In this document: piece by piece, positions 13,106 to 22,698 of the stretch
How positions within the stretch are numbered: position 1 is the stretch's first letter
How the letters are laid out: every line of letters starts with the position of its first letter
NCBI GenBank assembly: GCA_963751775.1
Contig: CAVVVW010000019.1
Coordinates: forward strand, 248,001 to 312,000
Direction: 5' to 3'
DNA length: 64,000 nucleotides
DNA from: CADEEN01 sp963751775
GTDB taxonomy: Bacteria; Pseudomonadota; Gammaproteobacteria; Burkholderiales; Burkholderiaceae_C
Translations under genes and position numbers: made by a program
Notes under the pieces: generated by a model
Databases searched by the model: none
What the model was told of the DNA's origin: nothing
The model's input: the letters and a program-made list of their open reading frames with translations, nothing else

Positions 13106-16100
13106 CTAGCTTGCGACGGCAGGCTCGCGCCTGACCCGGAACCACGCCGCATACATCGCCGGCAGCGCCAGCAGGGTCAGCGCCGTGGCGACGATCAAGC
13201 CGCCCATGATGGCCACCGCCATCGGGCCCCAGAACACGCTGCGCGACAGCGGAATCATCGCCAACACGGCGGCCGCAGCGGTCAGCACGATCGGCCGGAA
13301 GCGCCGCACGGCGGACTCGACGATCGCATTCCAGGTCGGCACGCCGCGTCTGCGGTCTTGCTCGATCTGGTCGATCAGGATCACCGAGTTGCGCATGATC
13401 ATTCCGGCCAGCGCGATGAAGCCGAGCAGCGCGACGAAGCCGAAAGGTCGATTCAGCAGCAGCAATGCGCCGGCCACGCCGGCAATGCCCAGCGGCGCCG
13501 TCAACACCACCAGGATCGCGCGTTGCACGCTTTGCAGTTGCAGCATCAGCAGCGTGAACATGATGAACAGCATCACCGGCACGCCTGCCGCGATCGAGTC
13601 CTGGCCCTTGCTGCTCTCGGCCACCGCGCCGGCAATCTGGACGTCGTAGCCGACCGGCATGCGGGCCTTGAGCTTCTGCAGTTCGGGCCAGATCTGCCCC
13701 GTCACGGTCGGACCCTGGATGCCCTCGACCACGTCGCCCTGCACCGTCACGGCGAAGTCGCGGTTCTCGCGCCAGATCACGCCCGGCTCCCAGGCGAACT
13801 CCGTGTGTGCGATCTGCGACAGCGGGATCGCGCGCCCGCTGGCCGTGGGCAGGTAAGCGGCAGCCAGGTCGGTGATGGCGTTGCGCTCGTCGGCGGGCTG
13901 GCGCAGCACGATGTCGATCAGCCGATCGTCCTCGCGGTACTGACCGACGGTGATGCCCGAAAGCACCGTGCGCGACGCCTGTGCGAGCCCGGCGCTGGTG
14001 ACGCCGAGCGCGCGCGCCTTGTCCTGATCGATGCGCAGGCGCAGCACCTTGACCGACTGGTTCCAGTTGTCGTTGACGCCGCGCATGTTCGGATTCGCGC
14101 GCAGCACCGTCTTGGCCTCCTCGGCCCAGGCGCGAACGCCGGCCACGTCGGGCCCGACGACACGAAACTGCACCGGATACGGCACCGGTGGGCCATTGGG
14201 CAGCAGCTTGACGCGCCCGCGCACCTCGGGGAACTCGGTCGCCAGCAACGCTGGCAGGCGCTTGCGCAACTCCTCGCGCGCAGCCAAGGTCCTTGGGCAG
14301 CACGATGGACTGGCTGACGTTGCTCTGGGGAAAGACCTGATCGAGCGGCAGGTAGAACCGCGGCACGCCAGAGCCGATCCAGGCCGTGACCGAAGCCACG
14401 CCCGGTTCCTTCATCATCCGCGCCTCGAAGCGTCGCGACACCTCGTCGCTCTGCTCGATCGTCGCGCCCTCGGGCAGCCACAGGTCGACCAGCACCTCGG
14501 GCCGGCTCGAATCGGGGAAGAACTGCTGCTCGACCTTGCCCATGCCGACGATGCCGAGGGCAAAACTCAGCAGGGTGACGCCGATCGTGATCCAGCGATG
14601 CTCGACGCACCAATCCACCGTGCGCCGAAAGCGGCTGTAGAACGGCGTGTCGAATAGTTCGTGCGCGGCCTCGCCCTGCACCTTGCTGCGCGTGCGCAGC
14701 AGCCAGGCCCCGAGGTAGGGCACGAAGTAGACCGAGACCAACCACGAGATCAACAGCGCGGCCGTCGTCACGGCAAAGATCGCGAACGTGTACTCGCCGG
14801 TCACGGACTGGGCCATGCCAATGGGCAGAAAGCCGGCCGCGGTGATCAGCGTGCCGGTCAGCATCGGCATCGCGGTCACCTCGTAGGCGAACGTCGCGGC
14901 GCGCATCTTGTCGTAGCCCTCTTCGAGCTTGCGCACCATCATCTCGACCGAGATGATCGCGTCGTCGACCAGCAGGCCGAGCGCGATGATCAGCGAGCCG
15001 AGCGAGATCTTGTGCAGGCCGACGCCCCAGTAGAACATCGTGACGAAGGTGATTGCCAGCACCAGCGGGATCGTGATGCCGACCACCATGCCGGGCCAGA
15101 TATCGACCCGCAGCGGCTTGGTGTGCAGGCCGAGCGCGATGAAGCTCACCACCAGCACGATGACCACCGCCTCGATCAGAACGCGCACGAACTCGCCGAC
15201 CGAGCGCGAAACGGCAGCCGGCTGGTCCTGCACCTGAATCGTCTCGATGCCCACCGGCAGCGCCTGCTGGATAGCCGCCAATTCGGCGCGCAGCGCGTGG
15301 CCGAGTCGGATGATGTCGCCACCCTTGGCCATCGAAACGCCGAGTGCGATCACCGCCTTGCCCTGGTGCCGCACCTTGACCGCCGGCGGGTCGACATAGC
15401 CGCGCTTGATTTCGGCGATGTCCGACAGGCGCAGCGTGCTGGCCGCGCCGGTCGTCGCGTTGACGCCGCGGATCGCGAAACGCTGCAGCTCCTCGACCGA
15501 ACTGAACTGGCCGCCGACGCGCACCTGCAGGTTTTCGCTGCCGGCATTCAGTACGCCCGCGCCTTCGACCGCGTTCTGCGCGCCGAGCTGCGCGATGACC
15601 TGGTTCAGGTCGAGACCGAGCGTGGCCAGCCGCTTGTGCGATATCTCGACGTACAGCCTCTCCGGCTGCACGCCGAACAACTCGACCTTGGCCACGTCGG
15701 GCACGCGCAGCAGTTGCTGGCGCACCGCCTCGGCGTGCCGGCGCAGTTCTTCGTCTGAAAAGCCGTCGGCCTGCAGGGCAATGATCGAGCCGAAGACGTC
15801 GCCGAAGTCGTCGTTGAACAGCGGCCCGATCACGCCTGCCGGCAGCGTCGAGCGCATGTCGCCCACGCGCTTCCTGACCTGGTACCAGGTCTCCGCGACG
15901 GCCTTGGGCGGCGAGTTGTCCTTCAATTGCAGGATCGTCAGCGACTCGCCCGGCTTGGTGTAGCTGCGCTGTATGTCGGCGTAGGGCACTTCCTGCAGGG
16001 CCCGCTCGATCTTCGACGTCACCTGATCGGCCATCTGCTCGGCGGTCGCGCCGGGCCAGAAGGCCTGCACCACCATCGCCCGAAAGGTGAACGGCGGGTC

Positions 16101-16238
16101 TTCGTCCTGGCCGAGCTGGAAGTAGGCGGCAAAGCCCAGCGCCAGCAGCACGACCATCAGATAGCGAGTCAGCGCCGGGTGCTCGAGCGCCCAACGGGAG
16201 ATGTTCAAGCGCGATGGCGCGGCGTCCTGGTTCGGCAT
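13106..16238 (-). CDS. RND efflux transporter permease (one frame break)
   Basis: Inner-membrane, proton-driven pump of the AcrB/HAE family, expected to export toxic compounds with a fusion protein and outer-membrane channel. It has about 1043 residues in the duplicated RND layout: a first TM helix (LTRYLMVVLLALGFAAYF), a large porter loop, TM2-TM6 with ISLGSLIIALGLLVDDAIIS carrying the paired acidic residues of the proton relay, and a second half ending MYAAWFRVRREPAVAS. An extra base near 14288 (after SIVLPKDL) breaks it between the halves. It lies 28 bp after the fusion protein gene. No channel gene is adjacent, so it probably uses one encoded elsewhere. Substrate unknown. Confidence 0.88.
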
Positions 16239-16266
16239 CGGCGACCCTTTCGCTCAACGTGCCGAA

Positions 16267-17414
16267 TCACTGGCAGCGAGCGCCAGCCAGCGCGGGTGCG
16301 GCACCGTAGCGCGTGACCTTCTGCCCCGGCGTCAGAACATGCACGCCGGCTGTCACCACCTGTTGGCCGGGCGCCAGGCCGGCGGCGACGACGATCTGGT
16401 TGCCTTCGGCGCCACCGACGACGATGCCCTGCGCGCGCACCGTCATCGTGGCAGGGTCGAGCAGCCACACGCTGCTCTTGCCCTGGTGCTCGAAGACCGC
16501 CGCCAGCGGCAACTTGACCACGCCGGCCGCAAGTGGCACGGCGATCGACACGGTGGCCGTCTGGCCCAGCCGCACCGCGGCTTTGCCGACGTCTGCCTTG
16601 ACCACATAGGTACGCGTCGCCGGGTCTGCGGCAGCGGCCACCTCACGCACGCTTGCAGGCATCGGCGCCCCATTGCCGCCCCACACCCGCACCTGCAAGG
16701 CGCCAGCACGGCCCTGCATGGCGCGCAGGGCGCCGACCTGATCTTCCGGGACCGAGAACACGACATCGCGAGGGCCGTCCTGTGCCACACGCAACACGGT
16801 CGCACCGGCGCTCAGAACCGCCCCCGGTTCGGCCTCGACGGCGGTCACGACGCCGCTGGCGTCGGCGACCAGCGTGCCGTAGCTGGCCTGGTTGGTCTGC
16901 ACGCTCGACTGCGCCTGCGCCTGTGCAAGTTGCGCCTGCGCGGCCTTGAGCGTGTTTTCACGACGTTCAAGCTCGGCAGCGCTGATGAAGCCCTGGTCGC
17001 GCAACTCGGTGAAACGCTTGAAGTCGGCCAGCGCCTGTTCGTGATTCACGCGCGCGGCCTGCACGGCCGAACGCGCCGCCTCCTGGCCCAAGCCGCAAGA
17101 TCCTGCGCATCCAGGCTGGCCAGCACCTGGCCGGCCTTGACGCTGTCACCCACATCCACGGGCCGGCTGACCATCTTGCCGCCGACGCGAAACGCCAGCC
17201 GGGACTCGACACGCGCGCGCACCTCGCCCGCATATTCGACCGTCACGCCGGCTTGTCCACTGGCCACCGTCAGTGTCTGCACGGCGCGCACCGGTTCGGG
17301 CGCAGGCGCATGCTTCGAGCAGGCCGCGACGAACAGCGTCAGCGCGACGGCGATCGTGGTCTTGAAGGGGCCCGCGGTGTGGCGGTCTCGTGCAGAGGGC
17401 TTGCAGATGCACAT
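16267..17414 (-). CDS. RND efflux membrane fusion lipoprotein (frame break)
   Basis: Periplasmic adaptor of the HlyD/AcrA type. The N-terminus (MCICKPSARDR) leads to a lipoprotein signal, AVALTLFVAACSKHAP, whose lipobox cysteine would be lipidated. Next come a lipoyl-like half (KAGQVLASLDAQD), a coiled-coil hairpin (SAAELERRENTLKAAQAQLA), the second lipoyl half (TLVADASGVVTAVEAEPGA) and beta-barrel segments. Near 17092 the frame shifts by two, most simply two extra T in 10 bp, giving DAQDLRLGQEAARSAV. Restored length is about 381. Transcription probably starts upstream at the TetR-type palindrome, and the permease gene follows. Confidence 0.85.
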
Positions 17415-17478
17415 GGCGTTTCTCGTCTGGTTGCAGCGCGTCGAATTTGCGACCACCGCGACCGCGCCTTCTTTAATG

Positions 17479-17492
17479 ACTGACTGGTCAGT
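17479..17492. promoter_or_regulatory. TetR-type operator upstream of the efflux operon
   Basis: Perfect palindrome ACTGAC-TG-GTCAGT, 65 bp upstream of the fusion protein start. It is of the type used by TetR/AcrR repressors of efflux operons. The minus-strand sequence TATATTA lies beside it and could be the -10 region. No tetR gene is found in the window. Confidence 0.55.
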
Positions 17493-17590
17493 AATATAGG
17501 CAGGCTCCTGACGGATGTCAATTGCCGCGCAGGCAGACCGATGGCCTGCCGCGGCAATGGGCGGGACTGCGGGAGAGACAATCCGGCACC

Positions 17591-18465
17591 GTGAGCATCG
17601 ATCACTACGAAAACTTTCCGGTGGCGTCCTGGCTGTGCCCACCCGCCATTCGCCCGTCCGTGGTGGCGATTTACCGCTTCGCGCGCACGGCGGACGACAT
17701 CGCCGACGAAGGCCAGGCCACCCAAGCCGAACGCCTGCGCCAGTTGGCCGAATTCGCCGCGGCGCTACGCTCGCGCCGCCGAACGGCGAGATTCACAGCC
17801 GCTGGCAGGCGGTGTTCGCGCCGCTGGCGACGGCGATCGCGCACCATCGCCTGCCACTGGGCCCGTTGACCGACTTGCTCAGTGCATTCGCGCAGGACAC
17901 CGGCAATCCGCCGTACCCTGACCGAGCCGCCCTGCTCGACTACTGCCGGCGCTCGGCCAATCCCATCGGACGCCTGCTGCTGCACCTGGCTGGCGTGACC
18001 GAGCGCGAGGCGCTGCGGGAGTCGGACGCCGTCTGCACCGCGTTGCAGTTGATCAATTTCTGGCAAGACCTGTCGATCGACCTGCCGCGGGGCCGGGTCT
18101 ACGTCACCACGGCCGATGCGGCGCGCCATGGCCTCGATGCGCGCGAACTGCGCGCCGGCGGCGACACCGAAGCCAGCCGCGCCATGGTGCGCGAACTCGC
18201 CGCCTGGGCCCGCGAGACCCTCCTCGCTGGCGCACCGCTGGTACACCGCATGCCCGGCCGCATGGGTTGGGAGTTGCGTTTCGTCGTGCAGGGTGGCTTG
18301 CGCGTGCTCGAACTGATCGAGGCCCATGGCCACAATGCGCTGTCGCATCGGCCCACCATCGGCAAGACCACTTTGCCACTGCTGGGTTGGCGCGCCATGC
18401 GCATGCGGCGCAACATTGCGCCCGCCGCGCCCGAACCCCTAGCGAACGACGAGCACAGCGCATGA
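17591..18465 (+). CDS. hpnC: Squalene synthase HpnC (frame break)
   Basis: Member of the trans-isoprenyl diphosphate synthase (squalene/phytoene synthase) family. In the HpnCDE route HpnC turns presqualene diphosphate into hydroxysqualene. The GTG start gives VSIDHYENFPVASWLCPP. The first aspartate-rich motif is FARTADDIADEGQA, and the second region is LINFWQDLSIDLPRGRVYV. Near 17770 the frame shifts by two (or minus one) before NGEIHSRWQAVFAPLATAI. Restored length is about 290, normal. The stop overlaps the hpnD start by ATGA. Confidence 0.88.
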
Positions 18466-19310
18466 CGCCCGAGCAATACGTGCAGAACAAGGCAGCCAGG
18501 AGCGGCTCTTCGTTCTATTACGCCTTTCGCTTCCTGCCGCCGCCACAGCGCGCCGCGATCACGGCGTTCTATGCCTTCTGCCGCGAGGTCGATGACGTGG
18601 TCGACGAGGTCAGCGACCCCGGCGTCGCGGCAACCACCCTGGCGTGGTGGCGCAAGGAGGTCAACGCCGCCTTCAGCGGCCAGCCCAGCCACCCTGCGAT
18701 GCAGGCGCTGTTGCCACATGCGAAGCAATACGCGATCGAACCGAAGCACCTGCACGCAGTGATCGACGGCTGCGAAATGGATCTGCAACAGACCCGCTAC
18801 CTCGACTTTGCCGGACTCTCGCGTTATTGCCATCTGGTGGCCGGCGTGGTCGGCGAAGTCGCGGCCAACATCTTCGGCCGCACCGAGGCGGCGACCATTG
18901 CCTACGCACACCAGCTCGGACTGGCGATGCAGCTGACGAACATCATTCGCGACGTCGGCGACGACGCACGGCGCGGGCGAATCTACCTGCCGCTCGAAGA
19001 GTTGAAGCAGTTCGACGTCAAAGCCAGCGAATTGCTGGAGCGCAAGTCTCCATGGGGCTACAGCGAGCGCTTCGCGCGATTGATGCGCTTCCAGGCCGAG
19101 CGCGCTGAACGCAACTTCGACGTGGCGCTGGCGCTGCTTCCGCCGGCCGACCGCCGTGCGCAGCGCCCTGGCCTGGCGATGGCGCAGATCTATCGCACGC
19201 TGCTGCGGGAAATCGCGGCCGACGATTTCCAGGTTCTGCACCAGCGGGTCACGTTGACACCACTGCGCAAGGTTTGGATCGCGATGCACACGCATTGGCG
19301 CGAGCGTTGA
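18462..19310 (+). CDS. hpnD: Presqualene diphosphate synthase HpnD
   Basis: Condenses two farnesyl diphosphates into presqualene diphosphate, the first step of the HpnCDE squalene route that supplies hopanoids. The two metal-binding motifs are FCREVDDVVDEVSD (about residue 40) and IIRDVGDDARRGRIYLP (about 165). QNKAARSGSSFYYAF is the family N-terminus. It is 282 residues and unbroken. It overlaps hpnC, and its stop overlaps the likely hpnE start. Confidence 0.94.
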   Translation: MTPEQYVQNKAARSGSSFYYAFRFLPPPQRAAITAFYAFCREVDDVVDEVSDPGVAATTLAWWRKEVNAAFSGQPSHPAMQALLPHAKQYAIEPKHLHAVIDGCEMDLQQTRYLDFAGLSRYCHLVAGVVGEVAANIFGRTEAATIAYAHQLGLAMQLTNIIRDVGDDARRGRIYLPLEELKQFDVKASELLERKSPWGYSERFARLMRFQAERAERNFDVALALLPPADRRAQRPGLAMAQIYRTLLREIAADDFQVLHQRVTLTPLRKVWIAMHTHWRER

Positions 19311-20664
19311 CCACCGCCCGGCGCCGCGTGGCCGTGATCGGCGGCGGCTGGGCCGGCATCGCCGCAGCCGTGACCGCCACAGCGGCGGGGCATCACGTGA
19401 CCCTGATCGAAATGGCGCCGCAACTCGGGGGCCGCGCCCGCCGCGTCGATCACGGCGACAGCGTCGCACTGGACAATGGCCAACACATCCTGATCGGCGC
19501 CTACAGCGCCACGCTGGCGCTGATGCGCCGCGTCGGGGCGGACCCGCAGCAGCTGTTGCTGCGCATGCCGCTGGCATTGGTCGCCGCGGACGGCACGGGC
19601 TTGCGCCTGACCGGCGGCGCGCCCGTGACCGCATTCGTGCGCGCGGTGCTCGGCCGGCGCGGCTGGTCGATCGGCGAGCGCCTGGGTCTGCTTGCAGCCG
19701 CGCTGCGCTGGCGGCTCAGTGGCTTTGCGGCCGATCCGCAGGCCAGCGTCGCCACGCTGACGCGGCGGCTGTCGCCGCGTGTGCGCGACAGCTTGATCGA
19801 ACCCCTGTGCGTGGCGGCGCTGAATACGCCCGCCGCCCAAGCCAGCGCGCAGGTCTTCCTGCGCGTCATGCGCGATGCGCTTGTTCAGCGGGCCGGGCTC
19901 GGCCGACCTGCTGTTGCCGCGTGCGCCGCTGTCGGCACTGCTGCCCGAACCGGCCGCGCGATGGCTGGCGGCCGCCGGAGCCCAGCTGCAATGCGGCACG
20001 CGTGCCAGCACGTTGACTGCGCAGGCGGGCGGCTGGACCGTCGATGGCCAGGCCTTCGATGCGGTCGTGTTGGCGTGTACCGCGCACGAGGCGGCGCGCC
20101 TGGCCCATCCGCACGCGGCCGCCTGGGCGAACCAGGCCATGGCATTCGACTATGAGCCGATCGTCACCGTGTACCTGCGAAGCCGCGGCACGCGGCTGGC
20201 GCAAGCGATGACCGTGCTGTCGAGCGGTCGCCGACGCGCCGGCGCAATTCGTCTTCGACCTGGGCGCAATCGATGGCGGCGGCACCCGCGACGGCGTGTT
20301 CGCGTTCGTGATCAGCGGCGCGCGCGCCTGGGTCGAGCGGGGACTCGATACCACTGCCGCCGCCACCCTGCGCCAGGCCCAGACCACGTTCGCATCGCTG
20401 TGGCGAGAGCCGCCTCAGGTGTTGCGCACGTTGGCCGAGCGCCGTGCGACGTTTCTCTGCGTCCCCGCCGTCATGCGCCCGCCGGTGGCCGTTGCGCCGA
20501 ACCTGGCGGCAGCCGGCGACTACGTCGAAGGCCCCTATCCGGCCACGCTCGAAGGTGCCGTCCGATCTGGCGCGGCGGCGGTCGTCGCGCTCGGCCTCGG
20601 GCGCACCAATGGCTGCAGCGACGTAGTCTCTCAAGATCCGGATCTTGATTTCGCCATGCGATAA
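19307..20664 (+). CDS. hpnE: Hydroxysqualene dehydroxylase HpnE (two frame breaks)
   Basis: FAD-dependent amine oxidase-like enzyme that converts hydroxysqualene to squalene. The dinucleotide-binding motif VAVIGGGWAGIAAAVTA is near the N-terminus, followed by LGGRARRVDHGDSVALDNGQ. Extra bases near 19882 and 20226 break the frame; between them lies FSGPGSADLLLPRAPLSALL, and after them GVFAFVISGARAWVERGL. The TTG at 19307, overlapping the hpnD stop, is the best-coupled start. The end is uncertain: as read it stops at 20664, but a further slip would stop it at 20626, before the 18-bp palindrome. Confidence 0.85.
20631..20648. promoter_or_regulatory. 18-bp perfect palindrome upstream of the IclR gene
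   Basis: TCAAGATCC-GGATCTTGA is perfectly symmetric and lies 43-60 bp upstream of the IclR-family gene. A GATAAT hexamer at 20660-20665 could be a -10 box, so a protein bound here would cover the -35 area. IclR regulators often repress themselves from such sites; binding is inferred. Confidence 0.5.
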
Positions 20665-20690
20665 TTGCTCGGCAAGAGGCAATACGCGGC

Positions 20691-21464
20691 ATGGCCAAGA
20701 AGGACTCGAAGACCCCAACCATCCAGGTGCTGGAGCGCAGTTTTGCGCTGCTCGACGTGCTTGCCGCCCAGCCAGAGCCGTTGGCACTGAAGGTCATCAG
20801 TGAACGCACGGGACTGCACCCGTCGACGGCGCACCGCATCCTCAACGACTTGGCGGCCGGCCGCTTTGTCGATCGGCCACACGCCGGCACTTACCGCCTT
20901 GGCATGCGACTGCTCGAGCTCGGCAACCTGGTCAAGGGGCGACTGGACGTGCGCGACGCGGCGCTCGAGCCGATGCGCGAACTGCACAAGTTGACGCACC
21001 AGGCCGTCAATCTGTCGGTGCGCCAGGGCGACGAGATCGTCTACATCGAACGCGCCTACAGCGAGCGTTCGGGCATGCAGGTCGTGCGTTCTGTCGGGGG
21101 CCGCGCGCCGCTGCACCTGACCTCGGTGGGCAAACTCTTCCTGGCCAGCGACGACCGCGATCGCGTGCGCGCGTACGCCTCGCGCACCGGCCTGGCAGGC
21201 CATACGCGCAACAGCCTGACGCAATTGCCCGCACTGGAGCGTGAACTCGACGGCGTGCGCGCACGCGGCATTGCGCGCGACGACGAGGAACTCGAAATGG
21301 GCGTGCGCTGCATCGCTGCAGGCATCTACGACGACAGCGCGCGCCTGGTGGCCGGCCTGTCGATCTCAGCGCCAGCCGATCGGCTCGAAGAGGCCTGGGT
21401 CGATCGCGTCAAGGCGACCGCGCGGCAAATCTCTGCCGCGCTGGGCCACCATCACAGGGTCTGA
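20691..21464 (+). CDS. IclR family transcriptional regulator
   Basis: An N-terminal winged helix (about residues 10-75; LKVISERTGLHPSTAHRILN is the helix-turn-helix) is followed by an IclR effector domain (about 85-250) with VYIERAYSERSGMQVVRSVG, PLHLTSVGKLFLA and GVRCIAAGIYDDSARLVAGL. It is 257 residues and intact. The effector and targets are unknown. Neighbours are hpnE upstream and convergent pbpG downstream, with which its 3-prime end overlaps by 13 bp. A perfect palindrome before the start suggests autoregulation. Confidence 0.9.
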   Translation: MAKKDSKTPTIQVLERSFALLDVLAAQPEPLALKVISERTGLHPSTAHRILNDLAAGRFVDRPHAGTYRLGMRLLELGNLVKGRLDVRDAALEPMRELHKLTHQAVNLSVRQGDEIVYIERAYSERSGMQVVRSVGGRAPLHLTSVGKLFLASDDRDRVRAYASRTGLAGHTRNSLTQLPALERELDGVRARGIARDDEELEMGVRCIAAGIYDDSARLVAGLSISAPADRLEEAWVDRVKATARQISAALGHHHRV

Positions 21465-22597
21465 ACCTCGCGCGCCAACGGCCGGGTGGCATCGGCGCCG
21501 ATCGCTGGCACTGGCGGAACCACCGGGTCGACGGGCTCGACGTGCTCGACGTGCTCGATCTGTTCGACCGTCGAGGCAGCCGCCGCTGGCACGATCGGCA
21601 ACGCGCTGACCCACTTGCGAATGCGTTCGGCATCTGCAATGCGCGAATACTTGCCTGCGGAGTCGAGCAACACCATGATCAGCTTGCGGCCCGAAAGCTG
21701 CGCCTGCATCACCAGGCAGCGTCCGGCCTCGGAGATGTAGCCGGTCTTTTGCACGCCAATCTCCCACGTGCCGCTGCGCACCAGGCCGTTGGTGTTGCTG
21801 AAACGCACGCTGCGACGACCGATCGCGACATCATGGGCGGGCGATGTCGACAGTTCACGGATCAGCGCGTGCTGGTCGGCCTCACGCACCAGCATGGCCA
21901 GGTCGTTCGCGCTCGACTGATTGGAACTGGACAGGCCCGTGGGCTCGACGAAATGGGTGTCCTTCATGCCCAATGCCTGGGCCTTTTCGTTCATCGCAGC
22001 AACGAATGCCGCACGACCGCCCGGGAAGTGCCGTCCCAATGCGCTCGCCGCGCGGTTCTCACTCGCCATCAGCGCCAGGTGCAGCATCTCCTCGCGCGGC
22101 AAGCGGGTGCCAACCTTCAGGCGCGACCCGCTGCCCTTCTCCATGTCGACGTCTTCGGCGCCGATGGACAACACCTCGTCGAGCGGTTGCTTGCTGTCAC
22201 TGACCACCAGCGCGGTCATCAACTTGGTGATCGAGGCGATCGGCAGCACGACCTGCGGGTTCTTGCTGAACAGCACCTCGTTGGTGTCCTGGTCGAGCAC
22301 CAGCGCCACGCTGGACTTCAGGTCCAGGGTGTCGATACCGTCATGAAGGCCGTAGGTCTTGCCGAACGAGGGTCGCACCGACGCGCTGCGCGCCACGGTA
22401 CGTCCCCGCTGCACCTTGGCACTGGCCTTCTTCTTGACAACGGTCTGCTCGCTGGCCGGGCGGGCGTTGGCCAGTGCACCGAGCGGGATCGCCATCAGTG
22501 CAGCCAGCGCCAGCAGCCAGGGCATCAAGCTGCGCACGGCTCTTGTTGATTTGAAACGACATAGAGGACAAAGGGCGACCCCAATCAATGTTCGCAC
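21452..22597 (-). CDS. pbpG: D-alanyl-D-alanine endopeptidase PbpG (PBP7-type)
   Basis: Periplasmic penicillin-binding serine hydrolase that cuts DD-crosslinks in peptidoglycan. It carries the three active-site motifs: SxxK in PIASITKLMTALVV, SxN as SEN in ALMASENRAASALG, and KTG in GVQKTGYISEAG. A signal segment (LMPWLLALAALMAIPLGALA) lies near the N-terminus; the true start may be the ATG at 22525. The C-terminal tail is unusual: proline-rich, with repeated VEQIEHVEHVEPVDPVVPP. It is unbroken, up to 381 residues. The 3-prime end overlaps the convergent IclR gene. Confidence 0.92.
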   Translation of the reverse strand: MRTLIGVALCPLCRFKSTRAVRSLMPWLLALAALMAIPLGALANARPASEQTVVKKKASAKVQRGRTVARSASVRPSFGKTYGLHDGIDTLDLKSSVALVLDQDTNEVLFSKNPQVVLPIASITKLMTALVVSDSKQPLDEVLSIGAEDVDMEKGSGSRLKVGTRLPREEMLHLALMASENRAASALGRHFPGGRAAFVAAMNEKAQALGMKDTHFVEPTGLSSSNQSSANDLAMLVREADQHALIRELSTSPAHDVAIGRRSVRFSNTNGLVRSGTWEIGVQKTGYISEAGRCLVMQAQLSGRKLIMVLLDSAGKYSRIADAERIRKWVSALPIVPAAAASTVEQIEHVEHVEPVDPVVPPVPAIGADATRPLAREVQTL

Positions 22598-22613
22598 CTG
22601 AGTGTAGGCGACA

Positions 22614-22650
22614 AGAAAAAGCCACGCAATACATAGACTTGCGTGGTTTT
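22614..22650 (-). terminator. Rho-independent terminator of leuA
   Basis: Perfect 8-bp stem CCACGCAA/TTGCGTGG with a 9-nt loop, flanked by AAAAA on the left and TTTT on the right, so it ends with a U-tract in the leftward direction. It lies about 50 bp beyond the leuA stop and upstream of pbpG. Confidence 0.8.
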
Positions 22651-22698
22651 CCTCAAGTCGATGCTGGGATTTCCCCTAATCTGTAACGGAATACCGAC

